From assembly GCA_963846635.1 (NCBI GenBank), contig CAWJXM010000003.1, positions 1 through 64,000 on the forward strand: a stretch of DNA of 64,000 nt. The letters run 5' to 3'. This DNA is from AP-15 sp963846635 (GTDB lineage: Bacteria; Pseudomonadota; Alphaproteobacteria; ATCC43930; CGMCC-115725). Position 1 is the stretch's first letter. Each line of letters starts with the position of its first letter. The position numbers and the translations under genes are program-made. Below the pieces are notes generated by a model. It did no database searches, was not told the origin of the DNA, and saw only the letters and a program-made list of their open reading frames with translations. Shown piece by piece: positions 8,801 through 17,679 of this stretch.

Positions 8801-9748
8801 GAGCCTGTTTGAGTGATTTAGGCAGCTGTTTCATGGCTTGGCATCGGATTGATCAGGGCTTCGACGCCAGACAGGACGGCGACGAAGGCCAGGCGTCCAG
8901 CGGAGACATCAAGGCGACCGGCGCGGTCGCGCAGTAAGCCATTCCAGTGGGCCAGCCAGCCGAAAGAGCGCTCCACCACCCACCACCCACCGCCGGGGGA
9001 CGACGACAAAGCCCTTGGCCGCCGGGTCGCGTTCGACGACGTGGTGGCGCATGCCGTGCAGGTTCGACCAGGCGTGGCAGCGCTCGGCCGTGAAGGCGCC
9101 GTCATAGACCGCTTCCCGCAGGCTGGGCCATGCCGCCTTGCCGCGGTCCAACGCGGGGAGGGTGTCGCGATCCTGCACCGAGGCCGGCACCACGGCGACT
9201 GCCAGCCAGTGCCCGGCCGCTTCCACCAGGGCCACACGCTTACGACCCCACACGCCCTTGCCGGCATCGTATCCCCGCGGCCCGCGCACGCCAATGCACG
9301 TGACCGCCTGCGTATCGATGATGCCCAACCGGGGCCTCGCACGCCGGCCTGCTGCCCGGCGACGCAGACAGGCGATCCCCCGCATCAGCGCATCAATCAA
9401 GCCAGCCTCCAGCCAACGCCGGAACCAGCCATAGACGGTGCGCCACGGGGGGAAGCCGCCGGGCAGCGCCCGCCACGGGCCACCCACCCGCAAGTGCCAA
9501 GCCAGTGCCGCCACAATCCAGCGCAACGGGGTGCGCCGCGGCGAGCGCGGGGGATCCGCTCGCTCCAGCCAGCGCGCTATCTCGCCCACTGCACTCACTC
9601 TCACCATGTCTTTCAGGCGCGCCTCATGCCGCGCCCGATGCGCCTCGGTCCACATCCACTCCCTCACCTCCCGCCCTGCCAGGCGGACCAGTGTGATCCT
9701 TAGGAGTACAGATGGGATCGGGGCGCAAAAGCGCATTCAAACAGGCTC
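8801..9748 (-). mobile_element. IS5-family (IS1031-like) insertion sequence
   Basis: 948 bp bounded by GAGCCTGTTTGA at 8801 and its inverse TCAAACAGGCTC ending at 9748. The flanks share the 3-bp direct repeat TAA (8798-8800, 9749-9751), the TNA-type duplication known for the IS1031 group. The transposase is frameshifted. Confidence 0.82.
8818..9655 (-). pseudogene. IS5-family transposase, frameshifted by 7-bp duplication
   Basis: The likely start is ATG 9655 (MWTEAHRARHE), as in other IS5 transposases. Visible core: LGIIDTQAVTC (D) and EAVYDGAFTA (D). Frame is then lost at a tandem ACCACCC duplication on the plus strand (about 8975-8988), and the C-terminal VERSFGWLAHWN (E) continues in another frame to 8818. 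Removing seven bases restores RRWVVERSFGWL. The copy is probably inactive unless supplied in trans. Confidence 0.8.
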
Positions 9749-9810
9749 TAAGTCCTTTGTTAATCTGATTGTTGTACGCCTGTCAGTTGAACAATGAGAC
9801 GAATTGTCGT

Positions 9811-10266
9811 TCAGCGTCTCCGAGAGCGAGTACCTGGCGGTGGCGCGTTAGCACTAACATTTTGGGTGAACGAGGAGGTGCAGAAGGCGCAACGCCGCGC
9901 CGCGATCGGCACATCGCTGAGGCATTCCGGGCATTTTTTGGTGGTCGGATCGGGGGGTGCCTCTCCACGTCGCATTCGCGCGGTAAGCTTGTTTACCGGT
10001 AGCACGATGAAAAAGTATACGGCTGCGCCAATGAGGATGAACGAGACGATCGCATTGATGAAATCGCCGATCGGAAACCGGCTACCGTGGACAGTGAACT
10101 GGATCGCCGAGAAATCAGGTTTCCCAACAATGGCTGCGATCAAGGGCGTGATCAAATCTTTGACCAGCGCGGTGATGACTGCGCCAAACGCCGCGCCCAT
10201 GACCACTGCGACAGCAAGATCAAGAACATTGCCGCGTAACATGAACTGCTTGAAGCCCTGCAACAT
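9811..10266 (-). CDS. mscL: Large-conductance mechanosensitive channel MscL
   Basis: 151 residues from ATG 10266, chosen because GGAGG lies five bases upstream; an upstream in-frame start adds 12 unconserved residues. The N-terminal amphipathic helix and TM1 (LQGFKQFMLRGNVLDLAVAV, then GAAFGAVITALVKD) and TM2 (FINAIVSFILIGAAVYFFIV) are typical of this pentameric osmotic safety valve of the inner membrane. After the usual cytoplasmic helix there is a C-terminal CPEC-CAFC pair, resembling a zinc ribbon and seen in some proteobacterial MscL proteins, then a basic tail. It is a single gene next to IS1595. Confidence 0.95.
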   Translation of the reverse strand: MLQGFKQFMLRGNVLDLAVAVVMGAAFGAVITALVKDLITPLIAAIVGKPDFSAIQFTVHGSRFPIGDFINAIVSFILIGAAVYFFIVLPVNKLTARMRRGEAPPDPTTKKCPECLSDVPIAARRCAFCTSSFTQNVSANAPPPGTRSRRR

Positions 10267-10447
10267 ATCGACCTCCGCTGTCGGGTGAGCAACCGCTGCC
10301 AATGACCTGCCGCTCTCGATCCAATACCAAAAGGTGATTGGATCAGGTGATCCGGTAGTGGCTTATCCCGTTGTCCCAGGGTGATCAATATGTGGTATCG
10401 TGGCCTCGCGCGTCGGTCGGTCGGGACGGATGCGATGGGGGCCTGCA

Positions 10448-11440
10448 ATGGCGCGAGCGCGCAGTTTGAGCGAATTCCAGGCGGGTTTCCCGGACGAGGC
10501 GAGTTGCGCGGCATTCCTGTTTGAGCGGCGCTGGCCGGAAGGCTTCGTGTGCCCTGTTTGCGGCGGCGGGCGGGCGGCGTTGCTGAGGAGCCGGGCGTAC
10601 ACCTACGAATGCCTCGCCTGCGGTCGTCAGACCTCGATCACGGCCGGCACGGTGATGCACCGCTCGAAATTGCCGTTGACGGTATGGTTTTGGGCCGCGC
10701 ACTTGATGGCGACGCATTCCAACGGCATGTCGGCGCTTCAGTTCGAAGCACAGCTCGGCATTACTTACAAGACCGCTTGGTTGCTGACGCAGAAGCTGCG
10801 GCGGTCGATGGTCGATCCGGAGCGCGAGCCGCTTGAGGGCGTCGTGGAGGTCGATCAGGCCAAAATCCTGTTCCGCGCCGACAACACCTTCTTCGACCCT
10901 GTGAAATCCGGAAAGATCCTTATCGCCGGCGCGGTCGAGGTGATCGACCGTGGGGCCAACCAAGCAAAGCCCCGGCGGAAAGGGGCAAGATACTTGGACA
11001 CTCGGTCGGGTCGTATCCGCCTGGCCGCAATTCCTGATAATTCCGCCGCATCCCTCGAAACCTTCGTCCGGGCCAACGTGAAGCCCGGAACAACGCTGCT
11101 GACCGATGGCCACCAATCCTATCCCGGGGCTCACCGATTATCGGCACGACCCGCGGACCGTCGGCAAGATGGCGGGTCACGTGGTGCTACCCTGGATTCA
11201 CCGGGTCTTCTCCTTGATGAAACGGTGGGGGCTCGGCACCTATCACGGCCTGCGCCGAAAGCACATCGATAGCTACCTCAACGAGTTTGTCTTCCGCTAC
11301 AACCGCCGCTTCTATCGACACGTCTCCTTCGAGACTGTCCTCGGCCTGGCCTCGCATCACCACCCGACGAGCTATTGGAACATCATCGGCCGCGACAACC
11401 CCCGCAAGGGCGTGGCCACGGTCCGACGCCGGCCACGGAC
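10448..11440 (+). pseudogene. IS1595-family (ISXO2-like) transposase, frameshifted
   Basis: From ATG 10448 the N-terminal zinc ribbon (CPVCGGGR, then YECLACGRQTS) and the domain start VEVDQAKI (first D) and LLTDGHQSYPG (second D) are clear. Frame then changes at a GGGG run (11126-11129), and the rest, with LPWIHRVFSLMKRWG and EFVFRYNRRFYRH, reads one frame over. One G fewer restores the protein. The C-terminus runs to about 11440, where IS1182-type sequence takes over. Terminal repeats could not be fixed. Confidence 0.8.
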
Positions 11441-12449
11441 GGCTTCACCTTGCTGGATGCCTTGGAGGTGCATGCCTTGGAGGTGCCGAATGCACCGGCC
11501 GCGGCGCGCCAGCAGCCGATGGTTGGGACGCTGCGGGATGTGTGGCGGATCCATTATGCCCGCGAGGGGAACGGGCCACCGCGCTGGCGGGCGGGAGCGG
11601 AACTGCCGCCCGTGGGCGAGCGGCTGCAATCCCCCTATGATCCGGAGGCGCATTACAGCACGAAACGGCAGACGGAATGGTCGGGCTACAAGGTGCACGT
11701 GACCGAAACCTGCGACGAGAATGCCGCACACCTTGGTTACACATATCATGACCTGCCCGGCGATGCAGCCGGACATGGCGAGCACGGCAGACATCCACAA
11801 ATGCCTGGCCGACAAGGGGCTGCTGCCGGCCGAGCACTTCGTGGACGCAGGCTATGTCGACGCGGCGCTGCTGGTGAGCAGCCAACGTGACCACGGCGTC
11901 TCCTTGGAAGGGCCAGTCCGGGCAGTAGCGAAGCGGCAGAATGCGGCGGAACAGGCCTATGAGCAGCGCCACTTTGCGATTGATTGGGAGCGCGAACAGG
12001 TCACCTGCCCGCAGGGCAAGACATCGGTGACCTGGCGCCGCGGCTTGGACGACGCCGGCGCCCCGCGCATTTGCGCGGTGTTCAGCCGCACCGACTGTGG
12101 CACCTGCGCCGTGCGCGCCTTATGCACCCCGGCCAAGGCGGCGCGCCGCTCCGTCTACTTCCACCCGCGTCCGGAATACGAGGCGCTGAACAGGGCGCGG
12201 GCACGGATGGATGACCCGGTCTGGAAGGAACGTTATCACGTGCGTGCCGGCGTCGAAGGCACCTTGTCACAGGGCGTGCGCGCATTCGGCATGCGCCGAA
12301 GCCGTTACATCGGCCTTGCCAAGACCGGGTTGCAACAGGTGTGTACCGCCGCCGCGCTGAACGCCGCGCGCATTGTGCATTGGCTGGCCGGAACGCCGCG
12401 CGCCAAGACACGCGTGACCCGCTTCGCCGCCCTGGCTCAGGCCGCCTGA
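11440..12449 (+). pseudogene. IS1182-family transposase fragment
   Basis: The C-terminal two thirds of an IS1182-type transposase. It begins at TDGFTLLDALE without its N-terminus, reads SPYDPEAHYSTKR and YKVHVTETCDE, then needs a frameshift near 11725 to continue as ADKGLLPAEHFVDAGYVDA, a cysteine-rich segment (DCGTCAVRALC) and GVEGTLSQGVRAFGMRR. It ends at 12449. The right terminal sequence GAATTCGCCGACAGTATCTAA abuts a truncated IS3 orfB, so this element probably inserted there. Confidence 0.78.
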
Positions 12450-12464
12450 ATTCGCCGACAGTAT

Positions 12465-12860
12465 CTAAGTGATGTCGGCAACCCACAGCTGGTTCGGTCT
12501 GGTGGCGCTGAAGTCGCGGTCGACCAGGTCGGGCGCCGGCCGGTCGTCCTTGTTCCGCCAGGTTGTTGTCGGGCCGCCGTGCCGATGGCTGGCGCCCACC
12601 AGGCCCGCCGCACGCATCAGACGGGCGATCCGCTTGCGGCTGTGCCTCTCTCCACCCTCACGCAGATCGGCATGGACGCGAGGCGCCCCGTAGGTCTGCC
12701 TCGAACTGGCATGCACCGTTTTGATGCGCTTCAGCAAGGCCGCGTCGGCCGTGGCGTGGGCGGACGGTGGCCGTTGCAGCCACGCGTAATAGCCCGCCTT
12801 GGACACGCCGAGCACGCGTGCCATTGCGGCAACCGGGAAAGAGGCCTGGTTCGCACTCAT
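12465..12860 (-). pseudogene. IS3-family orfB, truncated before DDE core
   Basis: It opens with the HTH_21-type region (SKAGYYAWLQRPPS, RQTYGAPRVHADLREGG, SRKRIARLMRAAGL) and ends at NQLWVADIT, the first catalytic Asp of the integrase core, where a stop is made with IS1182 end sequence. The frame overlaps orfA by four bases (-1 frameshift arrangement typical of IS3). It is not functional. Confidence 0.8.
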
Positions 12861-13180
12861 GAACCGGAAGAGCCCGACGGCAGCGTGCCGGTCTCCCGAG
12901 CGAACCAGGCCGCGGCTTTTGACAGAATATCGCGCTCCAGCCGCAACTGCTTGTTCTCACGCCGAAGCCGGGTCAACTCATCACGCTCAGCCGCGGTCAG
13001 ACCCGGAGCCACCTCCTCTCGGCGGCCCTCGTTTCGGTCAGCCTGGGCGACCCACGCGCGAGTGGAGGGGCCGCTCGGCTCAAACTCGCGGGCTAGATCG
13101 TCAGGATTACGCCCAGCACGGACGAGGTCGACCATCTGTCGGCGAAATTCCGGCGAATACGGTGGGCGTGTTCTTGGCAT
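12857..13180 (-). CDS. IS3-family orfA (helix-turn-helix protein)
   Basis: 107 residues from ATG 13180 (MPRTRPPYSPEFRRQMV). An HTH_8-type DNA-binding N-terminus is followed by a leucine-zipper-like helix (ELTRLRRENKQLRLERDILS). In intact IS3 elements this protein binds the terminal repeats and is fused to OrfB by frameshifting. Here the partner is truncated, so it is an orphan. Confidence 0.8.
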   Translation of the reverse strand: MPRTRPPYSPEFRRQMVDLVRAGRNPDDLAREFEPSGPSTRAWVAQADRNEGRREEVAPGLTAAERDELTRLRRENKQLRLERDILSKAAAWFARETGTLPSGSSGS

Positions 13181-13289
13181 CGGCAGCACCTCTGGCAAAA
13201 ACTTCAGGTGTCCACCAAACCGGGTCAATCCCAATCCCAGGATCTCTTCCAACCGCGGAAATTTTTCAACGCGTGTGGAGCAGACGTTT

Positions 13290-14015
13290 TTACCCCTGAA
13301 CGACAACAGGTACGAGAGGGGCCTTCGCCTGTTCCAGCCGCTCCACGGCCGCCGCGTGATCATCGATCCCGTCATGCCGCCCGAGCAGGATGGCTTCCTC
13401 GAGGATGCTGATGGCCATTTGCCAGATTTTTCGGTCTGCATCCGGACCCAGCTTATTCCGGAATGAGCAGGCGACAGCTTTAGTTGCAGCAGCGCAAGGA
13501 GAGCCAATCCGAAAGTCGCGAGACAAACACCGGCGGCCAGCACGCAGCATTTCTCTTGCGCACTCTAATGGCAGCACGGTCTTCGCTTTTGCCATCACCA
13601 ATGAAATCTGCTGCACAGAACGCACTGTACGGCATCTCATGGCGACCGCCGGCTTGTGCCAGATTTCGTCGTACTCGGCCGCGACGATGCAGCGAACGGT
13701 TTCGATGACGATGAACTCGGCGCGTTTTGCCTCAATCCAAGGGGAATCCGACGTCCCGGGAAGCCGGGTGACGAACGGCATGAGAAGTTCGTTGCGCACC
13801 CTGTGCAACATCAAATCGTTCAGGTAAATCGCGTAATCCGAAACCGGGCGGGAGAAGCAATCCGGAAGACATGAAACATCCTTGACCGCCCGGTATTCGA
13901 AACCGGCGGCAATCACCGCGGCTTCATTCACACAGATATTCCCATCCTTGTTCGGCTGCTTGTGTGATCCTCTCGCCAGGCGGAAATTGGCAAGCGGCTG
14001 AAAATCGAACGGCAT
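13290..14015 (-). CDS. Conserved hypothetical protein of alphaproteobacteria
   Basis: 241 residues from ATG 14015 (MPFDFQPLANFRLARGSHK), chosen for the GTGGAG upstream and because this N-terminus is the conserved start of a known uncharacterised family. Conserved features are NEAAVIAAGFEYRAV, a Cys pair region (SCLPDCFSRPVSDYAI) and LLMPFVTRLPGT; the second half is helical. There are no membrane segments. Homologues are usually regulatory or accessory genes of unknown role. The gene lies directly downstream of a group II intron fragment and next to an IS3 remnant. Confidence 0.65.
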   Translation of the reverse strand: MPFDFQPLANFRLARGSHKQPNKDGNICVNEAAVIAAGFEYRAVKDVSCLPDCFSRPVSDYAIYLNDLMLHRVRNELLMPFVTRLPGTSDSPWIEAKRAEFIVIETVRCIVAAEYDEIWHKPAVAMRCRTVRSVQQISLVMAKAKTVLPLECAREMLRAGRRCLSRDFRIGSPCAAATKAVACSFRNKLGPDADRKIWQMAISILEEAILLGRHDGIDDHAAAVERLEQAKAPLVPVVVQG

Positions 14016-14029
14016 TGGCGGCTCCACGA

Positions 14030-14246
14030 CTGGACGGGACGGTCCGCTGCGCTTGTCCCGCCGCCATCCCTATCACGCGAGGCCTGGGCTTTGACAGTTG
14101 CTCCACCCGGTACTATCTTGTTTTCGCGGCTCAATAGCTGGCCTATGCGCTCCCCTGCCGACGCTTCGCCGACACCCTCGCAGGTGCCAACGTACGGCCC
14201 GGGGTCAGTGCGGATCGCTACTCCTTCACCGTAGTGGACTTGCACC
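14030..14246 (-). other. Probable 5' fragment of a bacterial group II intron
   Basis: Read on the minus strand the segment begins GGTGCAAGTCCACTACGGTG and can be translated as VPVQVHYGEGVAIRTDPG. I recognise this as the stereotyped spurious peptide from domain I of bacterial group II introns. The intron 5' end is replaced by IS6, and no reverse transcriptase or domain V/VI follows, so it is a fossil. The assignment rests on recalled similarity, not on folding. Confidence 0.45.
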
Positions 14247-15095
14247 GGCACCGTCAAGTTGGCCGAGAGCGGGCTTGGTAGGAAGCGGCTTGTCGGGTAG
14301 ACGGGCGGGGTGACGACGCATCGAGACCCAATTTACGCCGGCCATCGGTACCCTGCTGAGGTCATCAGCTACGCGGTATGGCTGTATTTTCGCTTTCCGT
14401 TGAGCCTGCGCATGGTCGAGGAGATGTTGGCCGCCCGCGGCATCTCGGTAACCCACGAGACGATCCGGCAATGGGGCCTCAAATTCGGGCAGGTATTCGC
14501 CAACCGCATCCGTCAGCGAGCGCCTCGCCGGGGCGACAAATGGCACCTCGATGAGGTCGTCATCACGATCGCCGGGAACAAGCTTTGGCTGTGGCGTGCC
14601 GTCGACCAGGACAGGCTGGTTCTCGATATTCTCGTCCAGAGCCGGCGCGACAAGAAGGCCGCCAAACGCCTGTTCCGCAAGCTTCTCAAGAAGCAAGGTC
14701 GAGCCCCTCGGGTGCTCGTCACCGACAAGCTCAGGAGCTACGCCGCGGCCAAGCGGGAGATCATGCCCGGGGTCGAGCATCGGCAGCACAAGGGCCTCAA
14801 TAACCGGGCCGAAAACTCCCATCAACCGACCCGACGACGCGAGCGGATCATGAAGCGGTTCAAGTCGCCGCGGCAAGTGCAACGCTTCCTTTCCACCCAT
14901 GACCAGTTCGCCAACCTTTTCCCCCGCCGCCGAGACCACGACACCGCCGCCAACCTCCGATCTGACCGCACGCAGGCCTTCGCCACATGGGCCGACGTCA
15001 CTGGCGTTGCCATGGCGGCATGATCACCCGTATTGCCCGGCATCGCTCAGCCCATCGCGCTTTCTTCAATCTGTGAATGCCAAGTTGACGGTGCC
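14247..15095 (+). mobile_element. IS6-family insertion sequence (copy 2, distinct)
   Basis: 849 bp with ends GGCACCGTCAAGTTGGC (14247) and its inverse GCCAAGTTGACGGTGCC (ending 15095), one mismatch. The terminal repeats and protein differ from copy 1, so this is a separate IS6 group. The flanking octamers CTTGCACC and CATGTCAT do not match; there is no target duplication. Confidence 0.85.
14310..15023 (+). CDS. IS6-family transposase
   Basis: 237 residues, intact. HTH region MVEEMLAARGISVTHETIR; catalytic core KWHLDEVVITI (D), RVLVTDKLRSY (D) and NNRAENSHQPTRRRE (E). The ATG or GTG at 14310 sits about 60 bases inside the left repeat, as expected for IS6. It likely mediates replicative transposition. 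Confidence 0.88.
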   Translation: MTTHRDPIYAGHRYPAEVISYAVWLYFRFPLSLRMVEEMLAARGISVTHETIRQWGLKFGQVFANRIRQRAPRRGDKWHLDEVVITIAGNKLWLWRAVDQDRLVLDILVQSRRDKKAAKRLFRKLLKKQGRAPRVLVTDKLRSYAAAKREIMPGVEHRQHKGLNNRAENSHQPTRRRERIMKRFKSPRQVQRFLSTHDQFANLFPRRRDHDTAANLRSDRTQAFATWADVTGVAMAA

Positions 15096-15295
15096 CATGT
15101 CATTGGTATGCGTCAGTTCGATGACCCGGAACAACAAGCGTGGTTCAATACCTCGGTGCGGCTTAGCGGTAGTTCCAGTGTTTGCCGATCACGCAGAAAG
15201 CAATTCGCCGTCGCTTCGCCGTGACGTGACCGCCGGGTTGCGGGCAATCGCATTGACTCAGTTGCAGTGGCTTGCGCGAGCTCAGGGGCCACTCC

Positions 15296-15541
15296 CTAAT
15301 TTAACGCTGTCGCATTTGGCACGCATACGAACAGCTTGCAGCAGGGCCGATCCGCAAAAACAGGCTCTGTCATTCCATCCGCGTCCAGGTCCTTTTTGTC
15401 GATCTCCAACTCGCTGCTTCGTATTAGCCCGGCGTGAATGCGCTGAATACAGGCACGCGTCGCCATCCGGGTCGAGATTTTGAACTCGCCGGTGCCGATA
15501 TCGAAAAGGCGAAACCGGTACACCTTAACCCTACCGTTCAT
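15296..15541 (-). CDS. Small hypothetical protein
   Basis: Up to 81 residues from ATG 15541. A GTG at 15523 has GGTAGGG six bases upstream and may be the true start, giving VYRFRLFDIGTGEFKIS at the N-terminus. The sequence looks like a compact alpha/beta protein (ATRACIQRIHAGLIRSSELE) similar in feel to short uncharacterised proteobacterial proteins. There is no signal peptide or membrane segment. Function unknown. Confidence 0.5.
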   Translation of the reverse strand: MNGRVKVYRFRLFDIGTGEFKISTRMATRACIQRIHAGLIRSSELEIDKKDLDADGMTEPVFADRPCCKLFVCVPNATALN

Positions 15542-15683
15542 TTCAATACTCGTCTAGGTGACCTAATACGCCGTCGCAATTTGAGCAAAATCGACCCATT
15601 ACTCTATAATTTTGATGGTTAATCGAAGAGATATCGTCGTTAATCACCGGAGCTGTCGATGTTCGCTGCTCAGATTGTGCCGA

Positions 15684-15789
15684 CTTGACATGAGCTGGCG
15701 GTCGGATCCCAGTTTCAGATCATCGAGCGGCTTGACGGCTACCTGAAGGGCGTGCGCTGATCTCAAGTACCTGTTTCGCATTGGAGGAA
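15684..15789 (+). promoter_or_regulatory. Leader of the aldolase gene, with fossil gene tail
   Basis: A TTGACA at 15684-15689 could be a -35 element, and the strong ribosome site GGAGGAAGGCT ends four bases before ATG 15794. The same stretch ends a short frame (VGSQFQIIERLDGYLKGVR, stop 15750), probably the tail of a lost upstream gene. Confidence 0.3.
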
Positions 15790-15793
15790 GGCT

Positions 15794-16570
15794 ATGGCCT
15801 CGACCGCAACGGCAATGCCCGCGCGCATGTCCGCTGAAGAATGGCAAACCCGGTGCGATCTTGCCGCGTGCTACCGCCTCGTCGATCTGTTCGGGTGGTC
15901 GGACCTGATCAACACGCGGATCACGGCGCGCGTGCCGGGCAGTGATGACCATTTCCTGATCAATCGCTATGGCCTCATATTCGGCGAGGTAACCGCGTCG
16001 TCGCTGGTCAAGATCGATCGCGAAGGCAACAAGGTTGAACCCTCGGATTATGAGGTTAACAGCGGCGGCTTTGCGATCCCCAGCGCGGTGCATATGGCGC
16101 GGCCGGAAATCGCCTGCGTCCTCCATACTCACTCGATCGCCGGCTGCGCCGTATCGATGCAAAAGGATGGGCTGCTGCCGCTGAACCAGCACGCACTTCA
16201 GATCATCGCCGATGTCGCCTATCACGACTACGAGGGCACCGGGCGAAACCCGGAGGAGCGCGCGCGCCTGCTTGCCGATTTCGGCGCTCGCCACATCATG
16301 GTGCTGCGCAATCATGGGTTGTTAGTGGTCGGGACGAGCATCGCGGCAGCGTTTATCGCAACCTATCGCATGGAGCGGGCCTGCGCGATGCAGCTGGCCT
16401 TCCAACAATCCGGTGCCGAGTTCCACCCGATCAACGACGCTGTCGTGAGCGCTGCCTACAATAACGACAGGCTGCGCTCAACTGGCGCCGGCCGAAATGA
16501 TCCGGCCAAGTTCGAATGGCCGGCCTTGCTGCGCAAGCTCGACCGTATCGACCCGTCCTACAAGGAATAG
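15794..16570 (+). CDS. Class II aldolase/adducin-family protein
   Basis: 258 residues with a strong ribosome site (GGAGGAAGG). Core features: HFLINRYGLIFGEVTASSLV, the metal-binding HTHSIAG (two His, near residue 113) and a third His in VLRNHGLLVVG. These coordinate Zn2+ or Mn2+ in sugar-phosphate and related aldolases. The Glu that follows in sugar aldolases is not obvious, so the protein may be a decarboxylase-like or non-sugar member. It is cytoplasmic. No operon partner is left; an iron-sulphur subunit fragment follows 300 bases downstream. Confidence 0.85.
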   Translation: MASTATAMPARMSAEEWQTRCDLAACYRLVDLFGWSDLINTRITARVPGSDDHFLINRYGLIFGEVTASSLVKIDREGNKVEPSDYEVNSGGFAIPSAVHMARPEIACVLHTHSIAGCAVSMQKDGLLPLNQHALQIIADVAYHDYEGTGRNPEERARLLADFGARHIMVLRNHGLLVVGTSIAAAFIATYRMERACAMQLAFQQSGAEFHPINDAVVSAAYNNDRLRSTGAGRNDPAKFEWPALLRKLDRIDPSYKE

Positions 16571-16875
16571 CCGGGGGACAATGTTCTCAGCGGCGTGCAC
16601 CGCGGCCGGCGACCAAAGGGCACTGCAAGGCAGTGTCCTATGCCTGATCGAGAACCCCGGGGATACGTGCCGGATGCATGCGGTAAAACTCGGATGCTGC
16701 ACAGCGCTGAGCTTGGAAACGGCCACAAGCGAGCCGGGCTGGCAATTCCGAGGCTGTTGAAAGCAAATCCAGGCAAATGTCGTCCGATTACCTTTACTGG
16801 GCAACGGCCCGGATTGCCACTCCTTCAAAGAAGCCTCACCGCCATCTCGGATCTAGGCTCAATTGAGGTGATACG
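16571..16875. other. Intergenic; ribosome site for the 2Fe-2S gene
   Basis: No gene recognised. GAGGTGATACG immediately precedes ATG 16876. Confidence 0.4.
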
Positions 16876-17240
16876 ATGTCCTACACGATCCAAGTGAATA
16901 GCGAGAAGCGAACCGTCGATGTCGACGGGGATATGCCATTGCTTTGGGTGCTGCGGGACGTGCTCGATCTGAAGGGGAGCAAGTTCGGCTGCGGCATAGG
17001 ACTGTGCGGTGCCTGCACTGTCCACCTCGGAGGCGCCCCCATTCGTTCCTGTCTGACGCCGGTTTCGAGCGTCGGCGAGGCCGCCGTCACGACAATCGAA
17101 GGCATCGGCGACACGCCGGTCGGCAAGCGGGTGCAGGAAGCTTGGCTCGACGTCGACGTCGTGCAGTGCGGTTATTGCCAGGCCGGCCAGATCATGTCGG
17201 CAACTGCACTCCTGGCGAAGACGCCGCACCCGACACCTCG
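16876..17240 (+). pseudogene. 2Fe-2S small subunit of a molybdenum hydroxylase, truncated
   Basis: About 121 native residues. The plant-ferredoxin-type 2Fe-2S motif is complete (CGIGLCGACTVHLGG plus RSCLTPV), and the first pair of the second cluster, QCGYCQAGQIMSA, is present. The sequence diverges right after LLAKTPHPT, before the CxC pair that completes the second cluster. It resembles isoquinoline 1-oxidoreductase/xanthine-dehydrogenase-type alpha subunits (usually about 150 residues). The tail then runs into unrelated DNA. The matching large subunit type is encoded at 28632-30980, far away. Confidence 0.82.
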
Positions 17241-17400
17241 ATCGCGGTGGGTCGATCGTGCTCAACCAACGATAAAACGAACACGGCCAAGCCCATTGCA
17301 GTGGCGTCGTCGCGGCCATAAGTTGTCGCGGCATGGGCGTGGCGCACTGCCGCGGCGGCCATCTCCGGGTCGAGCCCCCCGCGCACAAACAACACCTCAA
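17240..17400 (-). pseudogene. TPR-like protein fragment (adenylate cyclase-type C-terminus?)
   Basis: The minus-strand frame reads VRGGLDPEMAAAAVRHAHA then TAMGLAVFVLSLVEHDRPTA, which has the periodicity of tetratricopeptide repeats. It is fused tail-to-tail with the 2Fe-2S fragment at about 17240, so a deletion or inversion joined two broken genes. About 50 residues remain. Confidence 0.35.
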
Positions 17401-17679
17401 AGCACTAGAGGCTGTTAAGAGGCCCGCCGACCTCCGCTGCCTGAGTAGGAATTTACATCAGTGCAGCACGCGTTATCTGCCTAAATCGCTCGCCGGGGGC
17501 GATTTGGTCATTGATCCGGAGTTGTCAGTATCAGGCGGTATGCTGGATGACCCCTCAGCGACGCCGGGGTTGCCGGTCAGGACTTCCCAGGTTTGCGCAT
17601 CGAGCGATGCTGTCCGGGTTAGACCGTTATTCTGTTGGAATTGTGCGAGGGCCCGCGCGCCGTCCCGAAGATTTTCACC

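Larger units (their letters stand above)
12465..13226 (-). mobile_element. IS3-family element, 3'-truncated
   Basis: The right end is TGACCCGGTTTGGTGGA read inward from 13226. orfA is complete and orfB stops at the IS1182 junction (12465), so roughly the DDE half of the transposase and the left terminal repeat are missing. Confidence 0.75.

Noticed and set aside
15644..16315. 223-codon minus-strand frame
   Set aside because: Antisense to the class II aldolase.
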